DNA of 64,000 nt, taken from the NCBI GenBank assembly GCA_016789005.1, contig JAEURA010000057.1, positions 62,001 to 126,000 on the forward strand, written 5' to 3'. A program made the position numbers and the translations under genes. The notes beneath the pieces were generated by a model. It searched no databases. It saw only the letters and a list, made by a program, of their open reading frames with translations, and was not told the origin of the DNA. Every line of letters begins with the position of its first letter. Within the stretch, counting starts at the first letter, position 1. Positions 1-8,588 of the stretch are shown here, in pieces. The stretch comes from Anaerolineae bacterium. Lineage in GTDB: Bacteria; Chloroflexota; Anaerolineae; Aggregatilineales; Phototrophicaceae.

Positions 1-104
1 ACCGTCGGCAACCCGTAGGGTGACTATTGACAATGAACCATGAAGATCATGGCAGACTGTCAGCGTTTGCTCGACGTTCGTCTAGCTGTTAGGGTTACGC
101 CTCT

Positions 105-1703
105 ATGGAACATCAACATCAGAAGCCTGCTCACAGCGGTCCTTCGCCGATTCTGCTGTGGATATCGTTCATCCTCCTGTTTCTGTTCGCAGTCGCAGCA
201 TTTGCCGGGTTCAGCTACTTCGCCAGTGGTCAGCGCCTTGCCGCTCTGATTCCGTATGCTGCTGTCGCTGTGGGCGGCGCAGCGCTGGCGCTCGTCGTCG
301 GCGCGCTGCTGCTGCGGCGTCATCTGCCGCGTCTGTTCTGGTTGTGGACGATTCTGTTTGTCCTGGTTGCCCTATCCGTGGGCAGCGTGACGACGATCTG
401 GGCGTACAGAAGCGTCCTGCCGCCGCGCTACCAGGAGCAGTTTCTGACGGAAGTACCGCTCCTGCGAGCATTCCTGCCGCCGACGCCGCAAGGAGGAATC
501 GTGCCCACCGCTGCCGCGACGAGCGCGTTTTCCGCCGAAGATTTGCTGAGCGCCCCGCTCCCAATCGGAACACCAACGTCAGTGCCGCCAACCCCTACCC
601 AGGAGACGACTCTTCCGCCGACGGCAACTGCTTCGTCGGTCCCGGAAATGCCCACGCTCGCCCCGACTCTGCTGCCGTCTGCGACAACCCCGCCAACCAG
701 CATCTCTGTCGCGCCGACTGAAGTCGCGCAGCAGATCGTGGATAGTTTCGCCGCGCCTGTTGCTTCGCGAATCTACGGATTCACCCATGTCCAGCAGGGC
801 TGGAATAACTGCGGACCGGCAAACGTGACGATGGCGCTGAGCTACTATGGGTGGCAGGAAGATCAGGACTATGCCGCAGGTTTCCTGCGCCCGGATCGCG
901 AAGACAAGAACGTCTCGCCCGCCGAACTGGTGGCATTTGTCAATGAGCATACCGGGGTGCGCGCGATCACCCGTATTGGCGGTGACGTGGCGCTGCTCAA
1001 GCAGTTCATCGTCAACAACATCCCGGTGATCATCGAGCGCAGCTACACGCCGGAAGGTTATGACTGGATCGGGCACTACCAGACGGTTGTAGGCTATGAC
1101 GACAACGCCAGGGAATTCTATGTCTACGATAGCTATCTGGGAACAGGCGTCGCCGGCGCGGGACTGCCTGAAAGTTACGCCGAATTCGATAACGGATGGC
1201 AAGCCTTCAACCGGGTCTTCATCGCCATCTACGAGCAGGATCGCGAATCAGTTGTCCAGAATATCCTCGGCGAGCGCGCGGACGTGAACCGCGCTGCCGA
1301 AATCGCCCTGGAAGTGGCGCGTGAGGAAGCTCGTGTCGATCGGCAGAACCCGTTTGTCTGGTTCAACATGGGCGGTGCGCTCACCAAGCTGGGCTTGTAC
1401 GAGGAAGCCGCCCGCTACTTCGACGAAGCGCGCCGGCTCAATACGCCGTTTCGCATGCTGTGGTATCAGTTCGCGCCGTTCGAAGCTTACTTCATGGTAC
1501 AGCGCTATGAGGACGTGCTGGCGCTGGTCAACAACAACCTGGTGAACGGCGGACAGTACGTGGAAGAAACCTTTTACTGGCAGGGACGCGCACTCGCCGC
1601 GATGGGTCGAAGCCAGGAAGCGGTGACTGCGCTCCAGCGGGCGCTGGCGCAGAACCCTTATTTCGATGAGGCGCAGCAGGCGCTGAACGCTCTGAATGTC
1701 TGA
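105..1703 (+). CDS. Membrane-anchored C39-family (papain-like) peptidase domain protein with C-terminal TPRs
   Basis: This 532-residue protein starts with three hydrophobic segments (about residues 16-41, 44-70 and 76-101). A Pro/Thr-rich linker follows (about 145-205), then a C39-type cysteine peptidase-like domain. The motif NNCGPANVTMALSYYGW places the catalytic Cys at residue 236; the candidate His is in GHYQTVVGYD (H324) and the candidate Asp in VYDSYLG (D342). The tail (about 400-530) carries TPR-like helical repeats. The family includes bacteriocin-leader and other cysteine peptidases; the substrate here is unknown. The domain probably lies outside the membrane, since the linker is typical of exported proteins. 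The gene overlaps murJ by 8 bp, suggesting co-translation. The ATG is preceded by a weak AGGG. Confidence 0.8.
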   Translation: MEHQHQKPAHSGPSPILLWISFILLFLFAVAAFAGFSYFASGQRLAALIPYAAVAVGGAALALVVGALLLRRHLPRLFWLWTILFVLVALSVGSVTTIWAYRSVLPPRYQEQFLTEVPLLRAFLPPTPQGGIVPTAAATSAFSAEDLLSAPLPIGTPTSVPPTPTQETTLPPTATASSVPEMPTLAPTLLPSATTPPTSISVAPTEVAQQIVDSFAAPVASRIYGFTHVQQGWNNCGPANVTMALSYYGWQEDQDYAAGFLRPDREDKNVSPAELVAFVNEHTGVRAITRIGGDVALLKQFIVNNIPVIIERSYTPEGYDWIGHYQTVVGYDDNAREFYVYDSYLGTGVAGAGLPESYAEFDNGWQAFNRVFIAIYEQDRESVVQNILGERADVNRAAEIALEVAREEARVDRQNPFVWFNMGGALTKLGLYEEAARYFDEARRLNTPFRMLWYQFAPFEAYFMVQRYEDVLALVNNNLVNGGQYVEETFYWQGRALAAMGRSQEAVTALQRALAQNPYFDEAQQALNALNV

Positions 1704-3402
1704 GGTCACGAGGATGCAAAGCCAGGCACAAACAGATGGCGGCGATCCGGGTGCGCGTCGGTCCGCCAGTCGCAAGATCGCCTTTGATACCCTCGTCGTG
1801 ATGGTCGCCTTTGGCACGGCAAAAGCCATCAGTCTGATCCAGACGTTTGTTATTGCCCGTGTCTTTGGCGTGGGCAGTGAATGGGACGCCTACGTCACTG
1901 CCAACCGTATTCCAGAACTGATCTTCACGCTCATCGCCGGCGGTGCGCTGGCTCACGCCTTCATCCCGATTTTCGGCGGTTTCCTGGCACGTGGCGACAA
2001 AGCAGGCGCATGGCGCACCGCCAGCCACGTCATCAACACGATCTTTCTGGCGACGCTTGCGGTAAGCGTCATCGCGTTCGTCGCCGCCCCCTGGCTGGTC
2101 GCCAATGTCGTCGCCTCTGGATTCGATGAGATTGCGCGGCAGCAGAGCGTCGAGCTGATGCGCATTTTGCTCCTGAGCACGCTGATTTTTTCGGTCAGCG
2201 GAATCGTGATGGGTATTCTACAGAGCCACAATCATTTCCTGCTTCCTGCGCTTGCGCCCATCATGTTCGACGTCGGCATCCTGTTCGGCGTCGTCTTTCT
2301 GATGCCGGTCTTCGGCGTACACGGCATTGCTATCGGCGCAGTCATTGGCGCAGCACTGCATTTCGGCATTCAGGTGCCAGGGTTGATTCGCTTCAGGGCG
2401 CGGTGGCTCGCGAAACTGGGATGGGGTGATCCATCCTTATGGCAGGTCATCCGTCTGATGCTCCCGCGTATCGCTGGTCTCGGTGTGTTCAGCTTCAATT
2501 TCATCATCATGAACAACATCGCCTCACGCCTGGGCACAGGATCGGTCGCTGCCCTCGACTGGGGATGGCGTCTCATGCAAATTCCGCAGACGCTCATCGG
2601 GACGGCGATGGGGACGGTCATCTTTCCGACTCTGGCGGCGCTGAGCGCCGTGGGAGACGAGACGGGCAAACGCGACGCCATGTCGGGTGCGCTGCGCTTC
2701 ATCCTCCTGGCAACTATCCCCTCTTCCATCGGCTTGGTGGTGATCGGGCGTCCGATGATCAGCCTGCTGGAACGCGGCGCGTTCGATGCCTCGGCATCGG
2801 CGCTGGTCTTCAGCACGCTCCAGTTCTTCACTCTGGGGCTAATCACCCATTCTCTACTTGAAGTGATCGCTCGCAGCTTCTACGCCGATAAAGATACGCT
2901 CACCCCGCTCTTCGCTGCTCTGGGCGGCGCAGCCATCAACCTGGTCTGTTCATTTGCCTTCAGCGGCGTCAGTACCGCTGAAGGCGCGGGCATTACGCGA
3001 ACAGTGGCACAGCAGCTTCCGCAGCTGCACATTTTTACGCCTCCCGGCAACGTAGGCGGGCTGGCGCTGGCGAACTCGCTCGGAGTATCGTTCGAGGTGC
3101 TGGTGCTGCTGTTTGTCCTGCGCGGTCGGTGGCATGGAGTCAACGAATCGGCGATTGGCAGCACGCTGCTCAAATCGCTGACTGCCAGCCTCGTCATGGC
3201 AGTCGTGCTTGTCGCCGTCGGCGCAGCATGGGTCACCCTTGTTCCTTCGGGCGGCTTCGCTATGACGGTTGCACAGCTCGCGGTGCAGGTCGTTCTCGGC
3301 GCGCTCGTCTTCTTCGGCGTCGCCGTCCTCCTCAAAATGGAAGAGATCGGCACGCTTTTTGCCCTGATTCGTCGCAGCCGCCCTGCAGGAGGACGCGCAT
3401 GA
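1696..3402 (+). CDS. murJ: Lipid II flippase MurJ (MviN family)
   Basis: The 568-residue protein is hydrophobic throughout, with a pattern consistent with about 14 transmembrane helices. It carries MurJ/MviN landmarks such as the N-terminal RVFGVGSEWDAYVTANRIPE region and the LPRIAGLGVFSFNFIIMNNI segment. MurJ moves lipid-linked peptidoglycan precursor across the inner membrane for wall synthesis. The start at 1696 lies inside the end of the upstream gene (8-bp overlap); an internal ATG at 1714 is a possible alternative. The stop overlaps the next start as ATGA. The length is slightly above the usual 510-530 residues. Confidence 0.9.
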   Translation: MSEVTRMQSQAQTDGGDPGARRSASRKIAFDTLVVMVAFGTAKAISLIQTFVIARVFGVGSEWDAYVTANRIPELIFTLIAGGALAHAFIPIFGGFLARGDKAGAWRTASHVINTIFLATLAVSVIAFVAAPWLVANVVASGFDEIARQQSVELMRILLLSTLIFSVSGIVMGILQSHNHFLLPALAPIMFDVGILFGVVFLMPVFGVHGIAIGAVIGAALHFGIQVPGLIRFRARWLAKLGWGDPSLWQVIRLMLPRIAGLGVFSFNFIIMNNIASRLGTGSVAALDWGWRLMQIPQTLIGTAMGTVIFPTLAALSAVGDETGKRDAMSGALRFILLATIPSSIGLVVIGRPMISLLERGAFDASASALVFSTLQFFTLGLITHSLLEVIARSFYADKDTLTPLFAALGGAAINLVCSFAFSGVSTAEGAGITRTVAQQLPQLHIFTPPGNVGGLALANSLGVSFEVLVLLFVLRGRWHGVNESAIGSTLLKSLTASLVMAVVLVAVGAAWVTLVPSGGFAMTVAQLAVQVVLGALVFFGVAVLLKMEEIGTLFALIRRSRPAGGRA

Positions 3403-4052
3403 GCATCGAAATCGCCTATCTGACCCTGGGCATCGCGGCGACGAATGCCTATCTGGTCGCCGACACTGCTACCAACAACGCCATCCTGATCGATCCGGTC
3501 GATCAGGGCGATCTTCTCGTGAAGACGGCGGCGGATCGCGGCTGGACTATCAAAACCATCGTCGCCACGCACGCCCACTTCGATCACGTCCTGGCAAGCC
3601 AGGAAGTCAAGAAGCTGACCGAAGCGCCGTTCATCATCCATGAAGGAGCGGTCAGCCAGCTTGCTGCCCTACCTCAGACCGGTCTCCGCTTCGTCGGCGC
3701 GCTCTTTCCAGAACCGGCTACGCCCGACCGCCTTATCGGAGAAGCGGACGAGTGGATCGAACTCGACTCTATCCGCCTGCAAACGCTCTACACGCCGGGG
3801 CATGCTGCAGGTCACATCAGTCTCTTCATGGCGGACCAAAAGATCGTCTTCAGCGGCGACGCGCTGTTCGCTGGATCAGTCGGGCGCACAGACCTTCCCG
3901 GAAGCAGTATGGAGGTCCTGATGCACTCCATCTTCGGACGGCTTCTCCCCCTGGGCGATGACGTACAGGTCTTGTGCGGGCATGGCAGACCCACCACGAT
4001 CGGCGTTGAACGCCGCACAAACCCCTTTCTGCTTTCCTGGCAGGAACGCTGA
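3399..4052 (+). CDS. Metallo-beta-lactamase fold hydrolase (glyoxalase II-like)
   Basis: This 217-residue MBL-fold protein has the metal-binding motif THAHFDHV, the downstream GHAAGHISLF segment with the third-site His, the FSGDALFAGSVGRTDLPG segment with the bridging Asp, and a late GHGRPTT His. This is the arrangement of glyoxalase II and related thioester or persulfide hydrolases; the substrate is not identifiable. The start ATG forms an ATGA overlap with the murJ stop and has a strong AGGAGG Shine-Dalgarno at 3387-3392, so a longer upstream reading of the frame is not needed. Confidence 0.88.
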   Translation: MSIEIAYLTLGIAATNAYLVADTATNNAILIDPVDQGDLLVKTAADRGWTIKTIVATHAHFDHVLASQEVKKLTEAPFIIHEGAVSQLAALPQTGLRFVGALFPEPATPDRLIGEADEWIELDSIRLQTLYTPGHAAGHISLFMADQKIVFSGDALFAGSVGRTDLPGSSMEVLMHSIFGRLLPLGDDVQVLCGHGRPTTIGVERRTNPFLLSWQER

Positions 4053-4073
4053 GCGAACCGAAGGCATACCCTC

Positions 4074-5015
4074 GTGGCAAATCGCCGCATTCTGCTGTTG
4101 TTTCTTGACGGAATTGGGGTCGGCGAGGATGACCCTTCCATCAATCCTTTCGCCGCCGCAGCCATGCCGACCCTGCTGAGCCTCACTAACGGACGGCGCT
4201 GGGTCAAGGGGATCGGCAGAGAAAAACATCCTCGCGCCGCTTTTGTCGCCACCGATCCACGCCTGGGCGTCCCTGGCAAACCGCAAAGCGCCACCGGGCA
4301 GGCGGCGATCCTGACCGGGGTAAACGTCCCTGCGGCAGTTGGTGAACACTACGGACCCCGACCGAATGCGCCGATTCGTGCCATCGTTTCGCAGCGCACT
4401 TTCTTCAAGGAAGTCGTCGCCGCCGGAGAGAGCGCAGCGCTGTTAGAGGGATATCCGCCCGCCTGGCACGCCGCCGTGAATCGAGGCAAGCGCCTGCTCG
4501 CCAGCTACCAGCAGGCTGCTTTTGACGCCGGTCTGACTCTTTTCGACGAGGGTCATGTCCAGCGGGGTGAAGCTATGGCAGTCGATTGGACGGGCGAAAC
4601 GTGGCGAAGTCACCTCGGTTTCACCGACTCGCCGCTCTACACGCCTTATGAAGCCGGGGGACATCTCGCAGACCTCGCCCGACGCTACACATTCTCGCTT
4701 TTCCCACACTGGCTCACCGACACCATCGGGCATCGAGGAACTATGGAGGAAGGCGTAAAGCTTCTGGAGCTTTTCGACGGCGTCATGGCTGGCGTCCTTG
4801 ATCGCTGGGACGATCATGGAGGGTTGATCGTCATCACCAGCGATCATGGCAACATGGAAGATCTCAGTCATGGCAAGCATACCGAAAACGATGTACCGAC
4901 CCTGATCATCGGTAATGGTGCAAGTGAATTTGCCGACGAGATCACCACCCTGGCGGACTTTGTTCCTGCGATGCGCCGCTATCTCCACCTTTCGGAAGAA
5001 CTGCTTCTGAGCTAG
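4074..5015 (+). CDS. Alkaline-phosphatase superfamily metalloenzyme (phosphomutase-like)
   Basis: The 313-residue protein begins ILLLFLDGIGVGEDD, a metal-binding Asp motif of the alkaline phosphatase/phosphoglycerate mutase superfamily. It ends with ITSDHGNMEDLSHGKHTEND, the SDHGN motif plus His ligands found in cofactor-independent phosphoglycerate mutase and phosphopentomutase. A possible phospho-acceptor Ser/Thr lies in KPQSATGQAAILTGVN. It is shorter than true iPGM (about 510) and lacks an obvious large insertion domain, so it is a mutase/phosphatase-like metalloenzyme of unknown substrate. The start is GTG. It lies 21 bp after the MBL gene and may share its transcript. Confidence 0.8.
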   Translation: MANRRILLLFLDGIGVGEDDPSINPFAAAAMPTLLSLTNGRRWVKGIGREKHPRAAFVATDPRLGVPGKPQSATGQAAILTGVNVPAAVGEHYGPRPNAPIRAIVSQRTFFKEVVAAGESAALLEGYPPAWHAAVNRGKRLLASYQQAAFDAGLTLFDEGHVQRGEAMAVDWTGETWRSHLGFTDSPLYTPYEAGGHLADLARRYTFSLFPHWLTDTIGHRGTMEEGVKLLELFDGVMAGVLDRWDDHGGLIVITSDHGNMEDLSHGKHTENDVPTLIIGNGASEFADEITTLADFVPAMRRYLHLSEELLLS

Positions 5016-5046
5016 TCTGCACATCTGAGAACCTCGTGAAGGCTGC

Positions 5047-5075
5047 TTAACTTTCGCGTCAGGTGGATTTATACT
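5047..5075 (+). promoter_or_regulatory. Sigma70-type promoter upstream of the flavin reductase gene
   Basis: TTAACT (5047-5052) and TATACT (5070-5075) are separated by 17 nt. This predicts a start near 5082, about 47 nt before the ATG at 5129. It sits in the only sizeable gap before that gene. Confidence 0.5.
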
Positions 5076-5128
5076 CGGAAGAGTAAGCATTATTCACTGC
5101 CTGTCACAGCGTAGAGAAAGCCGGACGT

Positions 5129-5650
5129 ATGCCCGTTGATGCCGAATCCATGCGCGACACCCTGCGTTTCTGGGGAAGCGGCGTATCTGTTGTCACTACA
5201 GCCCATGACGACACCGAAGGTCATCAGATCGCCGGAATGACTGTCAGCGCCTTCAACTCCCTCTCTCTCGATCCGCCGCTCGTCCTGACCTGTTTGAGCA
5301 AGGATACGACGACAGCGCAGCTGATCGAGAAGAGTGGTATCCTCGCCGTCTCTATTCTCGCCCATGAGCAGGCGCCGCTGTCCGACCGATTCGCAGGGCG
5401 CATTCCGCTCGCCAGTAATGAGGACCGCTTCGACGGCGTACCGATCTTTACGGCAGTGACCGGATCGCCCATTCTGCGCGGCGCGCTTGCCTGGCTGGAT
5501 TGTCGCGTCCATGCCATGCACGATGGCAGCACGCACTGGATCGTCATCAGCGAAGTGCTCGCCGACGGGCACATTGAATCAGGCGCAGTGCCCCTGCTCT
5601 ACTACAATCGCACCTACCAAACTGTCGCCGCCGAGGTTGAAGCCGAGTAG
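5129..5650 (+). CDS. Flavin reductase domain protein (FMN-binding)
   Basis: The 173-residue protein matches the flavin reductase-like FMN-binding split-barrel family: FWGSGVSVVTTAHDD at the N-terminus, GMTVSAFNSLSLDPPLVLTC in the middle, and CRVHAMHDGSTHWIVISEV near the end. Members reduce free flavin with NAD(P)H, often for a partner monooxygenase, or bind FMN in other oxidoreductases. No monooxygenase gene is adjacent. It has its own predicted promoter and stands apart from both neighbours. Confidence 0.88.
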   Translation: MPVDAESMRDTLRFWGSGVSVVTTAHDDTEGHQIAGMTVSAFNSLSLDPPLVLTCLSKDTTTAQLIEKSGILAVSILAHEQAPLSDRFAGRIPLASNEDRFDGVPIFTAVTGSPILRGALAWLDCRVHAMHDGSTHWIVISEVLADGHIESGAVPLLYYNRTYQTVAAEVEAE

Positions 5651-5732
5651 CCAACCGAACCCGTACCCGGTCAGCCATCATGATCTATCTCCTCGCTGCA
5701 ACGCGGGACGTGCGCAAGGGTTGATGCTTCCC

Positions 5733-5762
5733 TTGACGGTAGATTGTTTTGTCCACTACAAT
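5733..5762 (+). promoter_or_regulatory. Sigma70-type promoter upstream of ffh
   Basis: TTGACG (5733-5738) and TACAAT (5757-5762) lie 18 nt apart. The predicted transcription start near 5769 leaves about 23 nt before the ffh ATG at 5792. This also argues against the longer reading frame starting at 5744, which would begin upstream of the transcript. Confidence 0.55.
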
Positions 5763-5791
5763 GGCACGCGCGTTTCAGTAGAGTTGAAGCC

Positions 5792-7147
5792 ATGTTTCAG
5801 CAGCTAACAGATCGTCTGCAAGGCATATTTGACGGCTTAGGGCGAGTAGGCAAGCTCACCGAAAAAGACGTCGATGCCGCGATGCGTGAAGTACGTATGG
5901 CGCTCCTTGAAGCCGACGTCGCTCTGCCGGTCGTGAAAGACTTCGTCAGGCGCGTCAAAGAGCGGGCTGTCGGCGCAGATGTCGCCAAAAGCCTGCGACC
6001 GGGACAGCAGGTCGTCAAGATCGTTCATGAAGAGATGCTGGCAACCCTGGGCGAAGGCGCAAAGCTGAACCTGTCGGGGGGGCAGAAGCCACACGTCATC
6101 ATGCTGGTCGGTTTGCAGGGGTCTGGCAAGACGACGACCGGCGCAAAGCTGGCGCTGATGCTTCGGCGCGACGGGCGGCAGCCGTTTCTGGTCGCCGCCG
6201 ACACCTACCGACCGGCAGCGGTCGATCAGCTCGTCACGCTGGCGAAACAGATTCAGGTTGACTTCCACGAAGAAGGCACCACAGCCAAGCCGCCGGAGAT
6301 CTGCGAACGCGGCATTCAGCAGGCGCGAGCCAAAAACGCGGCGGTGGTCATCCTGGATACCGCTGGGCGGCTGCAAATCGACGAAACGCTCATGACCGAG
6401 CTTGAGGAGATCAAGCGGCGCACCAAGCCGAATGAGATCCTGCTGGTCGCCGACTCGATGACCGGTCAGGAAGCGGTCAACATCGCCCAGGGTTTCAACG
6501 AACGGTTGGGCATCACCGGCTTGATCCTGACCAAGATCGACGGCGATTCGCGCGGCGGCGCAGCGCTCTCGATGCGCGCCGTGACCGGCGTGCCGATAAA
6601 ATTCCTGGGCACGTCTGAAAAGCTGGATGGTTTCGAGCCGTTCTATCCAGATCGCCTGGCACAGCGAATCCTGGGCATGGGCGATGTGCTCACGCTCATC
6701 GAGAAGGCAGAAGCCGAATACGACGAGGCGGAGGCGCTCAAGCTTCAGAAGAAGCTGATGGAGAATCAATTCACCTTGCAGGACTTCCTCGATCAGCTGC
6801 GGAAAATCCGCCGCATGGGGTCGTTTGTGCAGCTGTTGGACATGATTCCCGGCATGAGCCGCTTCCGCGATCAGATCGATCAGGACCAGGTTGAGAAACG
6901 CATCCGCCGCGTCGAGGCGATCATCAATTCGATGACGACCGCCGAACGCACCAATCCAAAGGTCCTCAATGCGAGCCGCCGCAAGCGTATCGCCAAGGGG
7001 AGCGGCGTGGAGGTACGCGACGTGAACGATGTGTTGAAGCAGTTCAACGAAATGCAGACGCTCATGGGTCAGATGCGCAAGGGGCGCCTCCCCGGTCTAC
7101 CTGGTGGTATGCCCGGGGCGCAGCCGCCGCGTCGTCCCCCGCGCTAA
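5792..7147 (+). CDS. ffh: Signal recognition particle protein Ffh (SRP54)
   Basis: The 451-residue GTPase targets nascent membrane and secreted proteins to the translocon together with SRP RNA and FtsY. It has the N domain (FQQLTDRLQGIFDGLGRVGK), P-loop GLQGSGKTTTGAKLA, the DTAGRLQIDE and TKIDGDSRGGAALS G motifs, and a methionine-containing M domain with GMSRFRDQ and RRKRIAKGSG signatures, ending in a Gly/Pro-rich tail. The start is set at MFQQLTDRLQ because the predicted promoter lies between the two possible Met codons. It leads the conserved ffh-rpsP-khpA-rimM cluster. Confidence 0.97.
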   Translation: MFQQLTDRLQGIFDGLGRVGKLTEKDVDAAMREVRMALLEADVALPVVKDFVRRVKERAVGADVAKSLRPGQQVVKIVHEEMLATLGEGAKLNLSGGQKPHVIMLVGLQGSGKTTTGAKLALMLRRDGRQPFLVAADTYRPAAVDQLVTLAKQIQVDFHEEGTTAKPPEICERGIQQARAKNAAVVILDTAGRLQIDETLMTELEEIKRRTKPNEILLVADSMTGQEAVNIAQGFNERLGITGLILTKIDGDSRGGAALSMRAVTGVPIKFLGTSEKLDGFEPFYPDRLAQRILGMGDVLTLIEKAEAEYDEAEALKLQKKLMENQFTLQDFLDQLRKIRRMGSFVQLLDMIPGMSRFRDQIDQDQVEKRIRRVEAIINSMTTAERTNPKVLNASRRKRIAKGSGVEVRDVNDVLKQFNEMQTLMGQMRKGRLPGLPGGMPGAQPPRRPPR

Positions 7148-7253
7148 GGGCATCCCTGCCCTTTCCGCAACTGAGTCATCTTATTCGTCTCAGTGGCTCT
7201 CCGCCGGCAGTGAGGCTGGTGCATGGGAGCGTACATCTAAGGAGAAAGTACAC

Positions 7254-7643
7254 ATGGTTCGTATTCGTTTGCGCCGCGTTGGGTTGAAACATCAGCCGAG
7301 CTACCGTATCGTCGTCGCCGATCAGCGCGCAGCTCGCGCCGGCGGCTACATTGAGGTGATCGGGTTTCACAATCCGCGTACGCAGCCGTCCACCGACATC
7401 GTTCAGGAAGATCGCGCCCTCTACTGGTTGAGTGTTGGCGCTCAGCCCAGCGAAGCCATCGTTACGCTGTTCAAACGAACGGGAACAGCGGCGCGTTTCG
7501 AGCGGCTGAAGGCTGGCGCAAAGCTTGAAGATCTGGTTGCCGAAGCCGAAAAAGCACGCGCCGAAGCAGCACCGGCGAGTGGGCGCACGCGCTTCGCTTC
7601 ACCCGAGCCTGGTCAAGGCAAGATGAAACCGAAGGGGCAATAG
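7254..7643 (+). CDS. rpsP: 30S ribosomal protein S16
   Basis: The protein has 129 residues and begins MVRIRLRRVGLKHQPSYRI, the canonical bS16 start, followed by ADQRAARAGGYIEVIGFHNP. The Shine-Dalgarno AAGGAG at 7239-7244 fixes the ATG at 7254. The first 85 or so residues are the bS16 fold; the remainder is an Ala/Glu/Lys-rich extension beyond the common 80-90-residue length, as seen in several phyla. It lies between ffh and khpA. Confidence 0.97.
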   Translation: MVRIRLRRVGLKHQPSYRIVVADQRAARAGGYIEVIGFHNPRTQPSTDIVQEDRALYWLSVGAQPSEAIVTLFKRTGTAARFERLKAGAKLEDLVAEAEKARAEAAPASGRTRFASPEPGQGKMKPKGQ

Positions 7644-7693
7644 CCCCACCAGCCTCAACGGCGGACGCTCCGAGGAGTATCCCACTTCACATC

Positions 7694-7731
7694 AGAAGCG
7701 GCGGATACGACATGGGGTGTCTGCCGCTTCT
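7694..7731 (+). other. Long stem-loop between rpsP and khpA
   Basis: A 15-bp continuous stem (7694-7708 with 7717-7731, two G-U wobbles) closes an 8-nt loop. No U-run follows, so it is more likely an mRNA stabiliser, processing site or partial terminator than a strong intrinsic terminator. It lies 51 nt after rpsP and 29 nt before khpA. Confidence 0.55.
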
Positions 7732-7760
7732 TATTCGCGTGCTTGCAGGGAGGCATTCGC

Positions 7761-7988
7761 ATGGAAGGTATGGTCGAGTACGTTGCCAAGAGCCTTGTCG
7801 ATGATCCTACCGCAGTCCGCGTGCGACGCCGCGAGACAGCATCCTCTTTGATTATCGAGCTGCGCGTCGGCAGTGACGACATGGGACGTATGATCGGACG
7901 CGGCGGGCGGGTCGCAAACGCCCTGCGCACGCTTCTGCGGGCTGCCGAAACCCCTCGTTCCAAGCGCGTTATCCTCAAGATTCTGTAA
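7761..7988 (+). CDS. khpA: KH-domain RNA-binding protein KhpA
   Basis: The 75-residue protein is a single KH domain with the RNA-binding loop GRMIGRGGRVANALRTLLRA (IGRGGR is the GxxG motif) and the usual VEYVAKSLVDDP start. KhpA pairs with KhpB/Jag in several bacteria and affects cell division and RNA metabolism. A TTG at 7743 would add six residues, but GGGAGG at 7748-7753 is well spaced for the ATG at 7761. Only 7 nt separate it from rimM. Confidence 0.93.
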   Translation: MEGMVEYVAKSLVDDPTAVRVRRRETASSLIIELRVGSDDMGRMIGRGGRVANALRTLLRAAETPRSKRVILKIL

Positions 7989-7995
7989 TCGCTGG

Positions 7996-8535
7996 ATGAC
8001 CGAGTCTCCGAAATATCTGGCGATCGGCGAAATCCTGCGTCCACATGGCATACGCGGCGAAGTGCGCCTGCGCATCCTCACCGACTATCCGGAACGAATT
8101 GCGCGTTTGGAGACGGTCTACCTGGGCGAGTCGGCGTCATCCGCCAAGCTGACGCCGTTCCAGGTGCAGGGGAACCGCATGAACAGCGGATATGGTCTCC
8201 TGAAGCTGCACGGCATCGAGGATCGCGATGCGGCGGACCGGCTTCGTGGGCTGTTCGTGATGGTTGACATCGACCATGCGGTGCCGCTTGAAGAAGGCGA
8301 GTTCTACCTCTATCAGCTTATCGGAGTTCGCATCCTCCTGGACGATGGCAACGAACTTGGCACACTGACCGACGTGCTGGAGACCGGCGCCAACGATGTC
8401 TACGTCATCGCCAGTCCCGAATATGGTGAGGTCTTGGTCCCGGCGATTCCCGATACAATCCTCTCCACAGATATTGACAGCGGCGTGATGACGGTGCGTT
8501 TGCCAGATGGTCTTCTGCCAGATCGATCTGGCTGA
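7996..8535 (+). CDS. rimM: Ribosome maturation factor RimM
   Basis: The 179-residue protein opens with YLAIGEILRPHGIRGEVRLR, the RimM N-terminal beta-barrel signature. It continues into the PRC-barrel-like half (EGEFYLYQLIGVRILLDD, TGANDVYVIAS, VLVPAIPDTI). RimM assists 3'-domain assembly of the 30S subunit around S19. It closes the translation cluster here: trmD and rplS, which commonly follow rimM, are absent, and dprA comes next under its own promoter. Confidence 0.95.
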   Translation: MTESPKYLAIGEILRPHGIRGEVRLRILTDYPERIARLETVYLGESASSAKLTPFQVQGNRMNSGYGLLKLHGIEDRDAADRLRGLFVMVDIDHAVPLEEGEFYLYQLIGVRILLDDGNELGTLTDVLETGANDVYVIASPEYGEVLVPAIPDTILSTDIDSGVMTVRLPDGLLPDRSG

Positions 8536-8554
8536 TGATCGTCCCCTTCTACGC

Positions 8555-8583
8555 TTGACATGACCCAATCCCCCCTTTATTCT
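8555..8583 (+). promoter_or_regulatory. Strong sigma70-type promoter for dprA
   Basis: TTGACA (8555-8560) and TATTCT (8578-8583) have an ideal 17-nt spacer. The predicted start falls at about 8589-8590, coincident with the dprA ATG at 8589. The mRNA is therefore either leaderless or translated from a later codon. Confidence 0.6.
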
Positions 8584-8588
8584 CTTTA

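Noticed and set aside
3129-3398. N-terminal 90-residue extension of the MBL hydrolase
   Set aside because: The extension runs inside murJ in another frame, while AGGAGG and an ATGA overlap mark the start at 3399.
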